From: Candidatus Thiodiazotropha sp. CDECU1 | GTDB taxonomy: Bacteria; Pseudomonadota; Gammaproteobacteria; Chromatiales; Chromatiaceae | Direction of reading: 5' to 3' | DNA: 64,000 bases | NCBI RefSeq assembly: GCF_963455295.1 | Contig: NZ_OY734020.1 | Coordinates: 744,001 to 808,000, forward strand | Shown here: positions 34,885-43,253 of the stretch, piece after piece | Layout of the letters: each line of letters begins with the position of its first letter | Numbering within the stretch: the first letter of the stretch is position 1 | Translations under genes and position numbers: made by a program | The notes under the pieces: model-generated | Database searches by the model: none | Seen by the model: the letters and a program-made list of their open reading frames with translations, nothing else | Told to the model about the DNA's origin: nothing

Positions 34885-36186
34885 TTACATGAAGCGCTTC
34901 TTGACGCCGATGCCTAACAGGTGAACGCTCGACTCATAGTCGCCATTGACGGCGCTGGTGCCGTTGGTTTCACTCTCGTTGGGCGCTGCGTGAACGAATG
35001 AAGGATCGATATCCAAGCTTCTGTCATCAAACTTGACATACATGTAGCCGGCATCAATGGTCCAGCCGTTGCTCAGGGTGTGACCCACTCCCAGGCTGAA
35101 GAGCTGGCGGTCCGCATCAGGTATGCGCGGGCTGAAATACTGATCATCCTGAGGTGTTTCATCGAAGGTATATCCGATGCGCAGCTGGGTTGCCTGGGTG
35201 AGGTCGTAGCTGATGCCTACCCGATAGGCGTTGGCGTCTTCCCAATTGTTGATACTGGTGACGATATTGGTACCCAATTGGTCCTGATCCACAACCAGTT
35301 TATCGAATGAACTCCAGCCTGTTCGAGTGACGTCGAACTCGATGGCAAGCTTATTCATCGCTTGATGTCTTACCCCTACCTGCAGACGCCAGGGCAGTCT
35401 CAGTTCGGCATCGACCCTGTTGGAAAGGAAGGAGGGCAGTGCGCCCGCGGGCAGATCGACTCTTCCCTCGACCGGAATATTCGCCTCAGAGTGGTAGCTG
35501 CCCCCAAAACTCCATGCCCCTTGGTCGACCATGAAGCCCAGATTGAAGCCCACACCACGACCATCACCCTCGAGATCGGCGCCCGGATTGGAACCAGGCA
35601 TGCCCGCATTGATGTCGCCGTTGAATATGACTTCGCGCATCCAGTAGTAGTCGACACCACCCGAAACACTAGCTTTCTCATTTATTCTATAGGCAACACT
35701 TGGAGAAAACGCGACTATCTCAAGTTTACTTTGAGTCGGGATGGTTGCCGCCGGTGGATACTGGCTGTCGTAGGTGCCAGCAGGCCATTCGGTCTCCAAG
35801 CCAAAAGGGGCATTCACGGATAGACCCAGTGACCAGGTTTCATTGAGCTGGGTAAAGGCAGTAAACGCTGGGATTGCCACAGGGTCGTTTGCCTCGCTGT
35901 CCACTGTGCCGGAACCTGTATTGACACTTAGGTCGGGCTCCACCAACAACAGGCCAAGTTCGATAGCCATGCCTTCATGAAATGCCATGGCGGCAGGATT
36001 GTAGGCTATGGCTGACAGAGAATCGGGATTTGCAACCAGAGCATTGGAGAGGGCAAGGCCGGTGATGTTCAACTCGGGGACTGCAAAGCCCGACGCCTGG
36101 ACTGTCTGACTAAGGGGCAACATGGCAGCGCCGCAAGCCAGCGCCAGTAGAGTGTGTTGATAGGTCTTGTTGACGTGTGTCCGCAT
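34885..36186 (-). CDS. FadL/OmpP1/TodX-family outer membrane porin
   Basis: 433-residue beta-barrel for uptake of hydrophobic compounds such as fatty acids. A signal peptide is predicted (MRTHVNKTYQHTLLALACGAAMLP), with cleavage after VQA giving a mature N-terminus SGFAVPELN, like FadL. The family segments SALAYNPAA-like SAIAYNPAAMAFHEG and LRIGYTFDETPQDDQYFSPRIPDADRQ are visible, and the protein ends in an aromatic residue pattern (VKKRFM). It is monocistronic, with its own terminator, and divergent from a LysR-type regulator that may control it. Confidence 0.92.
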   Translation of the reverse strand: MRTHVNKTYQHTLLALACGAAMLPLSQTVQASGFAVPELNITGLALSNALVANPDSLSAIAYNPAAMAFHEGMAIELGLLLVEPDLSVNTGSGTVDSEANDPVAIPAFTAFTQLNETWSLGLSVNAPFGLETEWPAGTYDSQYPPAATIPTQSKLEIVAFSPSVAYRINEKASVSGGVDYYWMREVIFNGDINAGMPGSNPGADLEGDGRGVGFNLGFMVDQGAWSFGGSYHSEANIPVEGRVDLPAGALPSFLSNRVDAELRLPWRLQVGVRHQAMNKLAIEFDVTRTGWSSFDKLVVDQDQLGTNIVTSINNWEDANAYRVGISYDLTQATQLRIGYTFDETPQDDQYFSPRIPDADRQLFSLGVGHTLSNGWTIDAGYMYVKFDDRSLDIDPSFVHAAPNESETNGTSAVNGDYESSVHLLGIGVKKRFM

Positions 36187-36505
36187 ATTTCCTCCGCCGT
36201 GGTTCTCGTTTATTCTGAGCCTGTCCCCATACGCCTAATATAATATCCAGGACCAGGCTCTATTCATTGTCATATTGAACCCCCATTGAAGTCACAATGG
36301 GTCCGTCCTAGTGAGGCTAGAGGATTTTTAAACGAATTACCATGATTTATAGCCATGATTTTCATCACAAGCGCCTTTCCAGACTTGCTGCATCCTATGT
36401 CGCCTCGACTACCAGTTTGCGTTAACAACTCCCATAGCATCATGAGTTATGGTATAAATTGAGTTTATCTAGAACAAAGACTGGTTGATTGGACCTATAA
36501 ATACA
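36187..36505. other. divergent promoter region, FadL-type gene / LysR-type gene
   Basis: 319 bases without a gene. A short palindrome at 36454-36468 (ATAAA, 5 bases, TTTAT), 37 bases before the regulator start, fits the T-N11-A layout of LysR-type operators and overlaps a TATAAAT -10-like sequence. This is a weak pattern match. No terminator or RNA structure was seen. Confidence 0.4.
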
Positions 36506-37414
36506 ATGGCGGATCGAAGATTACAAGTTTTTCATACGGTTGCGCGACTCTTAAGCTTCACCAAGGCGGCTGAAACATTGCACATGACACAACCGGCAGT
36601 GACCTTTCAGGTGCGTCAATTGGAGGAGTATTTCAATACCCGTCTGTTTGACCGCACCCACAACCGCATCAGTCTGACCGAGGCAGGTGATCGGGTTTAT
36701 GAGTATGCCGATCGGATTTTCGATCTCTATGCGGACATGGAAAACTCTGTACGTGAGATGACGGGTGAGATCCGGGGTGCGCTGACGATTGGGGCCAGTA
36801 CAACAATCGCCGAATATATGCTGCCTGCCTTGCTGGGTGACTTTGGTGCTCGCTACCCGGAGGTCACCATCCATTTGCGGGTCTCCAATTCGGAAGGCAT
36901 AGTTTCAATGGTCGAGAACAATACCATCGATCTGGGTGTTGTCGAGGCGCCGGTTGGAAATAAGAATCTTGTGGTGGAGATGTGCCGCGAGGATCATTTG
37001 GTTGCGATCGTGCCACCTAATCACGACCTGGCCAACCTGGAATCGGTAGAGATCAGGCGCCTTCTCGAGTACCCCTTTATCTGCCGCGAAGAGGGATCTG
37101 GTACTCGCGAAGTGATCAACGAGTATCTGGACAACAACTCTTGCGACGCTGCATTGAATATCTCCATGGAACTTGGCAGCCCTGAAGCGGTGAAGGGGGC
37201 AGTCGAGGCGGGGATGGGTGTCTCTGTGGTCTCTCGCGCCACCATCCAGAAAGAACTGAAGCTGGATACCTTGCGTGCGATCAATCTGGTGCCGAAGCTG
37301 GAACGCCCCTTCTCATTTGTCCATCAAAAGCAGAAATTCCGACTGCGTGCCATGGAGGAGTTGCTCGACTTTGCCAGGGGTTATTGTGAAGATCACCCAG
37401 AGGAGAATCTGTAG
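36506..37414 (+). CDS. LysR-type transcriptional regulator
   Basis: 302 residues: N-terminal winged helix (LQVFHTVARLLSFTKAAETLHMTQPAVTFQVRQLEEYF) and a two-lobed periplasmic-binding-protein-like effector domain starting near GALTIGASTTIAEYMLP. The length is typical. The ATG at 36506 is chosen since it gives the usual short lead-in; an upstream TTG adds seven residues. It is divergent from the FadL-type porin gene. The effector domain motif GASTTIAEYMLPALL is common in CysB/CbbR-like branches, but neither the effector nor the target can be named. Confidence 0.92.
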   Translation: MADRRLQVFHTVARLLSFTKAAETLHMTQPAVTFQVRQLEEYFNTRLFDRTHNRISLTEAGDRVYEYADRIFDLYADMENSVREMTGEIRGALTIGASTTIAEYMLPALLGDFGARYPEVTIHLRVSNSEGIVSMVENNTIDLGVVEAPVGNKNLVVEMCREDHLVAIVPPNHDLANLESVEIRRLLEYPFICREEGSGTREVINEYLDNNSCDAALNISMELGSPEAVKGAVEAGMGVSVVSRATIQKELKLDTLRAINLVPKLERPFSFVHQKQKFRLRAMEELLDFARGYCEDHPEENL

Positions 37415-37473
37415 TAGCCCTGTTATCTTGACAGTTTGCTCTTCCCAGTGAAGATGCAGATGGCGGAGTCATT

Positions 37474-37857
37474 GTGCAATTTGTTCCAAAACAACAGAAA
37501 CTGGCAGCTGATCAGCAGCAGTTACTGAATCTCTTCGATCGGCTGGACCCGCAACAGCGACAGACGCTGCTCTCTTTTGCTGCTTTCTTAGCGAGCCAGG
37601 TGGGTCTGGAAAGTGCCCCCGAAGTCGAGAAGACTCATGAGCCAAAGCAGATCGAACGGCCTCAGGAGGAGTCTGTTGTGAAGGCAATCAAGCGTCTGTC
37701 TGAGAGTTATTTTATGCTCGAAAGAGAGTTGCTGCTTGATGAAACTTCGTCACTGATGATGGCCCACATGTTACAGGGACGAGAGGCCAAACTGGTCATT
37801 GATGAGTTGGAGGCCCTGTTTGCCCGGCACTACCAAAACTATCTGGATGATCGCTAA
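37474..37857 (+). CDS. conserved hypothetical helical protein
   Basis: 127 residues, no signal peptide or membrane segment, strongly helical and rich in Gln, Leu and Glu. The N-terminal third (DQQQLLNLFDRLDPQQRQTLLSFAAFL) looks like an amphipathic helical hairpin, and the C-terminal half (VVKAIKRLSESYFMLERELLLDE, then ALFARHYQNYLDDR) forms further helices. It starts with GTG after GGAG 6 bases upstream. It is 26 bases before the PerM-type gene and likely co-transcribed. No function is recognised. Confidence 0.75.
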   Translation: MQFVPKQQKLAADQQQLLNLFDRLDPQQRQTLLSFAAFLASQVGLESAPEVEKTHEPKQIERPQEESVVKAIKRLSESYFMLERELLLDETSSLMMAHMLQGREAKLVIDELEALFARHYQNYLDDR

Positions 37858-37883
37858 CACGGTGCCCCCCAATAGGTAGCCCT

Positions 37884-38954
37884 ATGCAGGTTGTAACAAA
37901 CTGGTTCAAACGTTACTTTTCCGATCCACAAATCGTCTTCCTGACGCTTTTTCTGCTGCTTTTTTTTGGGATTGTCATCACCATGGGGGATATGCTCGCC
38001 CCGGTGCTGGCGAGCATCGTTATTGCCTATCTATTGGAAGGTGTTATTTCCCAACTGGAGAGACGCTCATGGCCGAGATTCCCATCGGTACTGATAGTCT
38101 TTGTCCTGTTCCTGCTATTTGTCACCCTGGTGCTGTTTGGGCTGTTGCCGCTGTTATCCAACCAGGTCACAGATTTTCTACAACAGTTGCCGATCATGAT
38201 ATCCATGGGACAACAGGCGTTGATGCAACTGCCGGAACGTTATCCGGACCTGATTCCACAGGAGCAGGTCGACCAACTGATCCAACAGATCCGCAACGAG
38301 ATAGCCTCATTCGCACAACAGGCAGTGACCTGGTCCCTCGCCTCAGTCGTTGGTGTGATCACCTTGATTGTGTATCTGATTCTGATGCCGCTGCTGGTGT
38401 TCTTCTTCTTGAAGGACAAGCAGTTGATCGTCGGTTGGTTTGTCAGGTATCTCCCCAGACATCGACGCTTTGCCGGTACGGTCTGGAAGGATGTGGACAA
38501 GCAGATTGCCAACTATGTCAGAGGCAAGTTTTGGGAGATTGTCATTATATGGGTGGTCAGTTTTGTCACCTTCAAATTGCTTGGATTGAACTATGCTCTG
38601 CTGCTTTCGATGATGGTTGGGCTGTCGGTTATCATTCCCTATATCGGGGCGGCTGTGGTTACCATCCCCGTGCTCTTCATCGCCTGGTTTCAATGGGGGT
38701 GGGGTAGTGACTTCGCATGGCTGGCCGTAGCCTATTTCATCATCCAGGCATTGGATGGCAACGTGCTGGTACCGCTGCTGTTTTCCGAGGTGGTCAACCT
38801 GCACCCGGTTGCTATCATCGTGGCCATTCTGGTATTTGGCGGTTTCTGGGGCTTTTGGGGTGTCTTTTTCGCAATCCCCCTGGCCACGTTGGTACAGGCG
38901 GTGCTGGTGGCTTGGCCGAAGCGGATCGAGGATGTGGGTGTTGAAGAGGGTTAG
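37884..38954 (+). CDS. AI-2E/PerM family membrane protein
   Basis: 356-residue polytopic inner-membrane protein of the AI-2 exporter/PerM family. About seven to eight membrane segments are visible, beginning IVFLTLFLLLFFGIVITMG and including the conserved LLVFFFLKDKQ and LSVIIPYIGAAVVTIPV stretches plus VVNLHPVAIIVAILVFGGFWGFWGVFFAIPLA. Members have been linked to autoinducer export, permease activity or sodium/proton antiport, so no specific substrate is given. It follows a small helical protein gene by 26 bases. Confidence 0.9.
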   Translation: MQVVTNWFKRYFSDPQIVFLTLFLLLFFGIVITMGDMLAPVLASIVIAYLLEGVISQLERRSWPRFPSVLIVFVLFLLFVTLVLFGLLPLLSNQVTDFLQQLPIMISMGQQALMQLPERYPDLIPQEQVDQLIQQIRNEIASFAQQAVTWSLASVVGVITLIVYLILMPLLVFFFLKDKQLIVGWFVRYLPRHRRFAGTVWKDVDKQIANYVRGKFWEIVIIWVVSFVTFKLLGLNYALLLSMMVGLSVIIPYIGAAVVTIPVLFIAWFQWGWGSDFAWLAVAYFIIQALDGNVLVPLLFSEVVNLHPVAIIVAILVFGGFWGFWGVFFAIPLATLVQAVLVAWPKRIEDVGVEEG

Positions 38955-38998
38955 CGCGCCGTCAACCTGGTGTTGAGGCTACAAGATTGACGGAGCGC
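38954..38998. terminator. stem-loop between convergent genes
   Basis: GCGCGCCGTCAA and TTGACGGAGCGC pair at 11 of 12 positions around a 21-base loop, starting at the stop codon of the PerM-type gene and ending 15 bases before the stop of the convergent small gene. No T tract follows, so termination is only a possibility. Confidence 0.4.
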
Positions 38999-39013
38999 TG
39001 GATTGCGCTTGTA

Positions 39014-39208
39014 TCAGGCACTCTTGTTGGTGTTGATACCAAACACTGTCCACAGGGGGCAAAAAGAGACCAGACCGGTGACAAGGGGGACGGCACCGAT
39101 GGCACCCCACCAGTTGATCGGGTCACTCAAAAGAAATCCCCAGGCAAGAATCGCCAGGCCCGCGATAATCCGGATTATACGTTCGATACTACCGACATTT
39201 TTTGTCAT
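39014..39208 (-). CDS. YgaP-like small inner membrane protein (DUF2892)
   Basis: 64 residues with two membrane helices (IIRIIAGLAILAWGFLL and WGAIGAVPLVTGLVSFCPLWTVFGI). The start MTKNVGSIERIIRI and the end FCPLWTVFGINT are typical of DUF2892, the membrane part of the rhodanese YgaP, here without the rhodanese domain. The ATG at 39208 is fixed by AAGGAG 7 bases upstream. It lies downstream of a Crp/Fnr regulator on the same strand, and a perfect 19-bp operator-like palindrome stands about 113 bases before its start. A role in sulfur metabolism or respiration is only suggested by context. Confidence 0.88.
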   Translation of the reverse strand: MTKNVGSIERIIRIIAGLAILAWGFLLSDPINWWGAIGAVPLVTGLVSFCPLWTVFGINTNKSA

Positions 39209-39320
39209 GATCCGCTCCTTAATTGAAAAGTGATAATAGAGATACGCCTGTCTTGGCTGGATGTTCTCTAGGCATCCCGGCGCCATTGAGGATCGAGCAT
39301 ACTTGGCGGTAACTGAATAG

Positions 39321-39339
39321 TATGTGACTAAGTCACATA
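39321..39339. promoter_or_regulatory. Crp/Fnr-type operator palindrome
   Basis: TATGTGACTAAGTCACATA is a perfect 19-bp palindrome about one central base, containing TGTGA and TCACA half-sites. It lies between the stop of the Crp/Fnr regulator gene (39360) and the start of the YgaP-like gene (39208), both on the minus strand. It is likely bound by the neighbouring regulator. The half-site spacing is 5 rather than the 6 bases of the E. coli Crp consensus. Confidence 0.7.
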
Positions 39340-39359
39340 GCTGGATGCAACTTGTGTCG

Positions 39360-40040
39360 TCACTCGCTGCTTTTACTGTTTAGAGCATGTCGATCCTCCA
39401 GGGTTATTGCGCCACGGGTGATGGAAATAAAACCCTGTTGCTCAAAGTCCTTTAATATTCGACTGACCACTTCACGGGAAGTGCCCAGATCTGAAGCGAT
39501 CGATTGATGCGTGACCTGTATGCGGTCGCTGTCATCAGTGGTATGTTGCAGCAGATACCCGGCAAGCCTGCGATCGACCCGTCGGAATGCAACCTCCTCG
39601 ACGACACTGATCACATCGCTGAGGCGGTCACTGATGAGCTTGAAAAGGTAGTCTCTCCATGCCGGCTCATGATTTGACCAGCGCACCACATCGGCAGTGG
39701 ATACCATCAGTGCCTGTATCGGTTGTTCGCTGACGGCAAAGGCGGGGAAGGGTTTTTGGCTCATGATACAGGACGCTGTAAGGATGCAACTCTCACCCGG
39801 GCCTATCCGGTAGAGCGTGATTTCCCGTCCATTCTCACCAATTTTATAGACCCTGGCGCTACCTTCGATCACCAGTGCCAGGTGGCTGCACTGCATGCCT
39901 TGCTGGCATATTGGTTGATCTGCTGCCAAATGGATGATTTTGGTGGCGTTAAAGAACTGCTGGACGAAATCGGCTTCGGCACAGCGTAAGAAGTGAAACT
40001 GTTTGGTTAGTTCTGCAATGGTTGTTGGGTCGGTTATCAC
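39360..40040 (-). CDS. Crp/Fnr family transcriptional regulator
   Basis: 226 residues: N-terminal cyclic-nucleotide-binding-like sensor (HLALVIEGSARVYKIGENGREITLYRIGPGESCILTAS region) and C-terminal winged helix with recognition segment SDLGTSREVVSRILKDFEQQG. The sensor retains Cys at position 21-like AEADF/CAE and ESCILTASCIM, but there is no FNR-type N-terminal four-cysteine set. A GTG start at 40040 is used and no clear ribosome site is seen. The 19-bp palindrome just downstream suggests it controls the YgaP-like gene. The signal is unknown; redox or oxygen is plausible for this branch. Confidence 0.9.
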   Translation of the reverse strand: MITDPTTIAELTKQFHFLRCAEADFVQQFFNATKIIHLAADQPICQQGMQCSHLALVIEGSARVYKIGENGREITLYRIGPGESCILTASCIMSQKPFPAFAVSEQPIQALMVSTADVVRWSNHEPAWRDYLFKLISDRLSDVISVVEEVAFRRVDRRLAGYLLQHTTDDSDRIQVTHQSIASDLGTSREVVSRILKDFEQQGFISITRGAITLEDRHALNSKSSE

Positions 40041-40233
40041 GGCGAATATAGGTTGGGTCGCTGAGCGAGCTCCCGCTCAAACTGTCAGAGAAGTGATTCG
40101 ACTCTACTACAATCGGTGTCACAACAGAAACAACTGGGTGAAAAATAAATACCGGACTTTGCTACACTTGACCAGGGTTAATATGCTAATTTATGTACAA
40201 ACGGTGGGGGTTTAATAACCCGGGCAATCGGGC

Positions 40234-43083
40234 ATGACAGATCCAAACGAAGAAGCGATTAAGATAAAAAAAGAGCGAGTGCGGTTGTTATATGCAAACG
40301 GCACCACGCTTATTGTTGCCAATCTTATTGCCGGACTGATCTTTTTATATCTTAATAAGGCTTGGGAAAACCAGCTGGGAGTGATCTGGGCGGGTCTGCT
40401 TGCTGCGGTACTGATAGCACAAACGGTATTGACTGTCATTGTCCGGCGAAGTTCTCTGGAACGAATCCAGATGTGGCGTTATGCACTGTTGCCAGGCATA
40501 TTTATGCTCGGCCTGTTGTGGGCCGCCGCACTTATCCATTTGTTGACCTACCCCATGGATACCGACTACCTGGTCATTGACCTGGTGTTGATAGGGACAA
40601 TTTTTCTCCTCACTGCGTTACTCCTGACAATCGATACCTTTTTTAGCGTCATTTTCGTCTTGACCGCCACTGCGCTGGTGGTTCTGAGTATTTCTGGGAA
40701 TGAGGATCTTATCTCCAATGAGTTTCTGATTGGCATGATTGCCTATGCCTTGGCGTTGTTGATTTTGTCGGCCTGGATGATGGTCTACCAACAGGGCTTC
40801 CTGCTGCTTGCCGCAAACCGTGTATTGCTGCATGAACGGATGGTCGCGTCCGAGACCGAGTTGAGTGAAATGCGAAGTCGTCTGGTTGTTGAGAATGATC
40901 AGCGGCAGTCGGTAGAGCAGGAGCTCTTTTTGGCTAAAGAGGCTGCAGAGAGTGCGAATCTGGCGAAGTCAGAGTTTTTGGCCACCATGAGCCATGAAAT
41001 CAGGACCCCGCTGAACGGTATTCTGCCGATTCTTGATATGCTTTTGGAGACAAGGCTGGACACTGAGCAGAAGCAGTTTGTCGCCACTGCGCTCAACTCT
41101 TCCCAGGTATTGCTCAGTATCATCAACGATATTCTCGATTTCTCCAAGATAGAGGCGGGCAAGCTGGATCTGGAGTTTATCGATATCACATTGAATGAGG
41201 TTGTCAGTCAGGTGACCTCGTTGATGAAAAATGCCGCTGATCGCCGTAGTTTGAAACTGAGCCATAATATTGCCAGGGATGTCCCGAGGGTGGTACGCGG
41301 AGATCCCATCCGCCTGCGTCAGATTCTCACCAACCTGGTCAGTAATGCAGTCAAATTTACCGAGCGAGGCGATGTCACAGTGGAGGTTGCCACCCGTCAG
41401 TCGACGCGCACAGAGGTGGAATTGCTGTTTGCCGTCAGGGATACCGGCATAGGCATGTCGGATGAACAGGTAGAGCGACTTTTCGAACCCTTTTCTCAGG
41501 CCGACGCATCAACCACACGCAAGCATGGCGGCACTGGATTGGGTCTGGTTATTTGTAAGCGTTTGACCGAACTCATGGGTGGCCGGATTGGGGTGAAGTC
41601 GCAAATAGGAAAGGGATCCTATTTCTGGTTTGTTCTGCCGATGAGAAAATCACTCCAGGAGATTCCATCCAGCCGGCGGAATCTGCATGACATCCGCACC
41701 CTGTTGCTGGCAGCGAAGACCAATCAGGAAACCGCAGTACTGGCTAACTCGTTGAAGGAATTGGGGATGCTACTGGAGCAGACCGATGACCAGTACGATG
41801 CACTCTCCAAGCTGAAAACATCAGCCAATCTCGGTGCCAGCTGGCGCTATGAGTTGATTGTGATAGATGCTGGATTCTCCAGTATCAATCTGCTTCAGGT
41901 TGTCAGTTCCGCGCGTGAGATTGCGCATATGAGAGATGTCAATGTGCTCGCAATCAACGTGCCGGAGGAGAGTATCGAAACCCTAGAGGGACTGGAAATC
42001 GAGTGCATAAGTGGCGGTGGTATGAGCAAGGAGGTCAAACAGCGGCTATATAGAATATTTGACGTGGAGCAGATCTCTGCAGCATCAACCACACCCGAAG
42101 AGATCCCGATTCCCAGGTTGCCTGACGATCACTTAAATTGGCTCGACAAACAGGGTAAATCGGTGAGTCAGTCAACGGGGAGTGAAAGGGCAGAGGATCG
42201 AGAGGCGACAATCCAGCACACTCGACTGGCCGGTCGGGTGCTGGTGGTAGAGGACAATCCGGTCAACCAGGCGGTAGTGAAGAAAATGCTGGAGAAGGCA
42301 GGGCTTTCGCCGATAACGGCAAATGATGGTGTGGAAGCGATGGATGCCATGCATCAGGAGCAGTTCGATGTGGTGTTGATGGATTGTCAGATGCCACGCA
42401 TGGACGGTTATGAGGCGACTGAGGCGATCAGGGACAGAGAGACAACCCAAGGACTGATGCGTACCCCAGTGATCGCCATGACTGCGAATGCCATGGCTGG
42501 GGACCGGGAAAGGTGTTTGGCGGTGGGCATGGATGACTATCTCTCCAAGCCAGTGAAACCGGCTCAGCTTGAGAATATGTTGCGTCAGTGGCTGCCCATG
42601 GAGGAGATGATCAGCCAGGGTGAAGAGAGTTTGGTGATGGAACAGGTCAGCGGTGGTGATGATGTCTTGGTTGCTTCAGTCGATGCATCGAGTGAAGATT
42701 TACAGAGTACAGGAGAGAGTGGTATGCCAGCTAGTGGCATGATAGATCGCAGCGTTTTGGAAGAGCTGTATGAGATTATGGAAGATGAATTTGTTTCCGT
42801 ACTCGAGAGCTACCTGAAGAGTGCTCCTGGACTCATGCACGGCATCCGCGACGCGGTCAAGGATCGTGACATGGACGCCCTGGTGAAATCAGCCCACCCA
42901 CTCAAGTCCAGCAGCGCCAATGTTGGTGCTATGGAACTATCCATACTGGCCCGGGAACTGGAGTTCAAGGGGCGTCAAAATGATACCTCCGGTCTGGTGG
43001 ATAACTACAATCAAGCAGCAGATGTATATCGTCGAACCGTTACAGAACTGAAAACCATCGTCGATCGAGGCAGCATCCACTAA
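40234..43083 (+). CDS. hybrid sensor histidine kinase with receiver and Hpt domains
   Basis: 949-residue membrane kinase. About six hydrophobic segments in the first 210 residues form a membrane-embedded sensor. A coiled coil leads to HisKA (His254 in MSHEIRTPLNGILP) and the ATPase domain (DTGIGMSDEQVERLFEPF, GGTGLGLVICKRL). A degenerate receiver-like region (about 485-620) keeps an Asp in YELIVIDAGF but lacks the acidic pocket and switch residues. A true receiver has Asp717 (VVLMDCQMPRMDG), and a C-terminal Hpt domain has His888 (SAHPLKSSSANVG). The arrangement is BarA/ArcB-like, giving a complete His-Asp-His relay. The cognate output regulator is not adjacent. Confidence 0.92.
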   Translation: MTDPNEEAIKIKKERVRLLYANGTTLIVANLIAGLIFLYLNKAWENQLGVIWAGLLAAVLIAQTVLTVIVRRSSLERIQMWRYALLPGIFMLGLLWAAALIHLLTYPMDTDYLVIDLVLIGTIFLLTALLLTIDTFFSVIFVLTATALVVLSISGNEDLISNEFLIGMIAYALALLILSAWMMVYQQGFLLLAANRVLLHERMVASETELSEMRSRLVVENDQRQSVEQELFLAKEAAESANLAKSEFLATMSHEIRTPLNGILPILDMLLETRLDTEQKQFVATALNSSQVLLSIINDILDFSKIEAGKLDLEFIDITLNEVVSQVTSLMKNAADRRSLKLSHNIARDVPRVVRGDPIRLRQILTNLVSNAVKFTERGDVTVEVATRQSTRTEVELLFAVRDTGIGMSDEQVERLFEPFSQADASTTRKHGGTGLGLVICKRLTELMGGRIGVKSQIGKGSYFWFVLPMRKSLQEIPSSRRNLHDIRTLLLAAKTNQETAVLANSLKELGMLLEQTDDQYDALSKLKTSANLGASWRYELIVIDAGFSSINLLQVVSSAREIAHMRDVNVLAINVPEESIETLEGLEIECISGGGMSKEVKQRLYRIFDVEQISAASTTPEEIPIPRLPDDHLNWLDKQGKSVSQSTGSERAEDREATIQHTRLAGRVLVVEDNPVNQAVVKKMLEKAGLSPITANDGVEAMDAMHQEQFDVVLMDCQMPRMDGYEATEAIRDRETTQGLMRTPVIAMTANAMAGDRERCLAVGMDDYLSKPVKPAQLENMLRQWLPMEEMISQGEESLVMEQVSGGDDVLVASVDASSEDLQSTGESGMPASGMIDRSVLEELYEIMEDEFVSVLESYLKSAPGLMHGIRDAVKDRDMDALVKSAHPLKSSSANVGAMELSILARELEFKGRQNDTSGLVDNYNQAADVYRRTVTELKTIVDRGSIH

Positions 43084-43129
43084 TGCCTGGGTATGGCATG
43101 CATAGTCGATCTTGAATTCAAACCAGATT

Positions 43130-43190
43130 GGTGGGGCAGGGCCCCACCCTACGGCCTTTATCATCCTGTAGGGTGGGGCCCTGCCCCACC
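43130..43190. repeat. long perfect palindromic repeat (REP-like)
   Basis: Two perfectly complementary 23-base arms (43130-43152 and 43168-43190) flank a 15-base loop. The arm begins GGTGGGGCAGGGCCCC and ends CACCCTAC. GTAGGGTGGG-type palindromes are widespread REP-like elements in bacteria. It sits between the convergent hybrid kinase and phoH genes. Confidence 0.85.
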
Positions 43191-43253
43191 ATGTCAAGCT
43201 GGAAATCCGCAAATTTGGGCATGGATCGATGTGATGTCTACAGCATTACTGGC

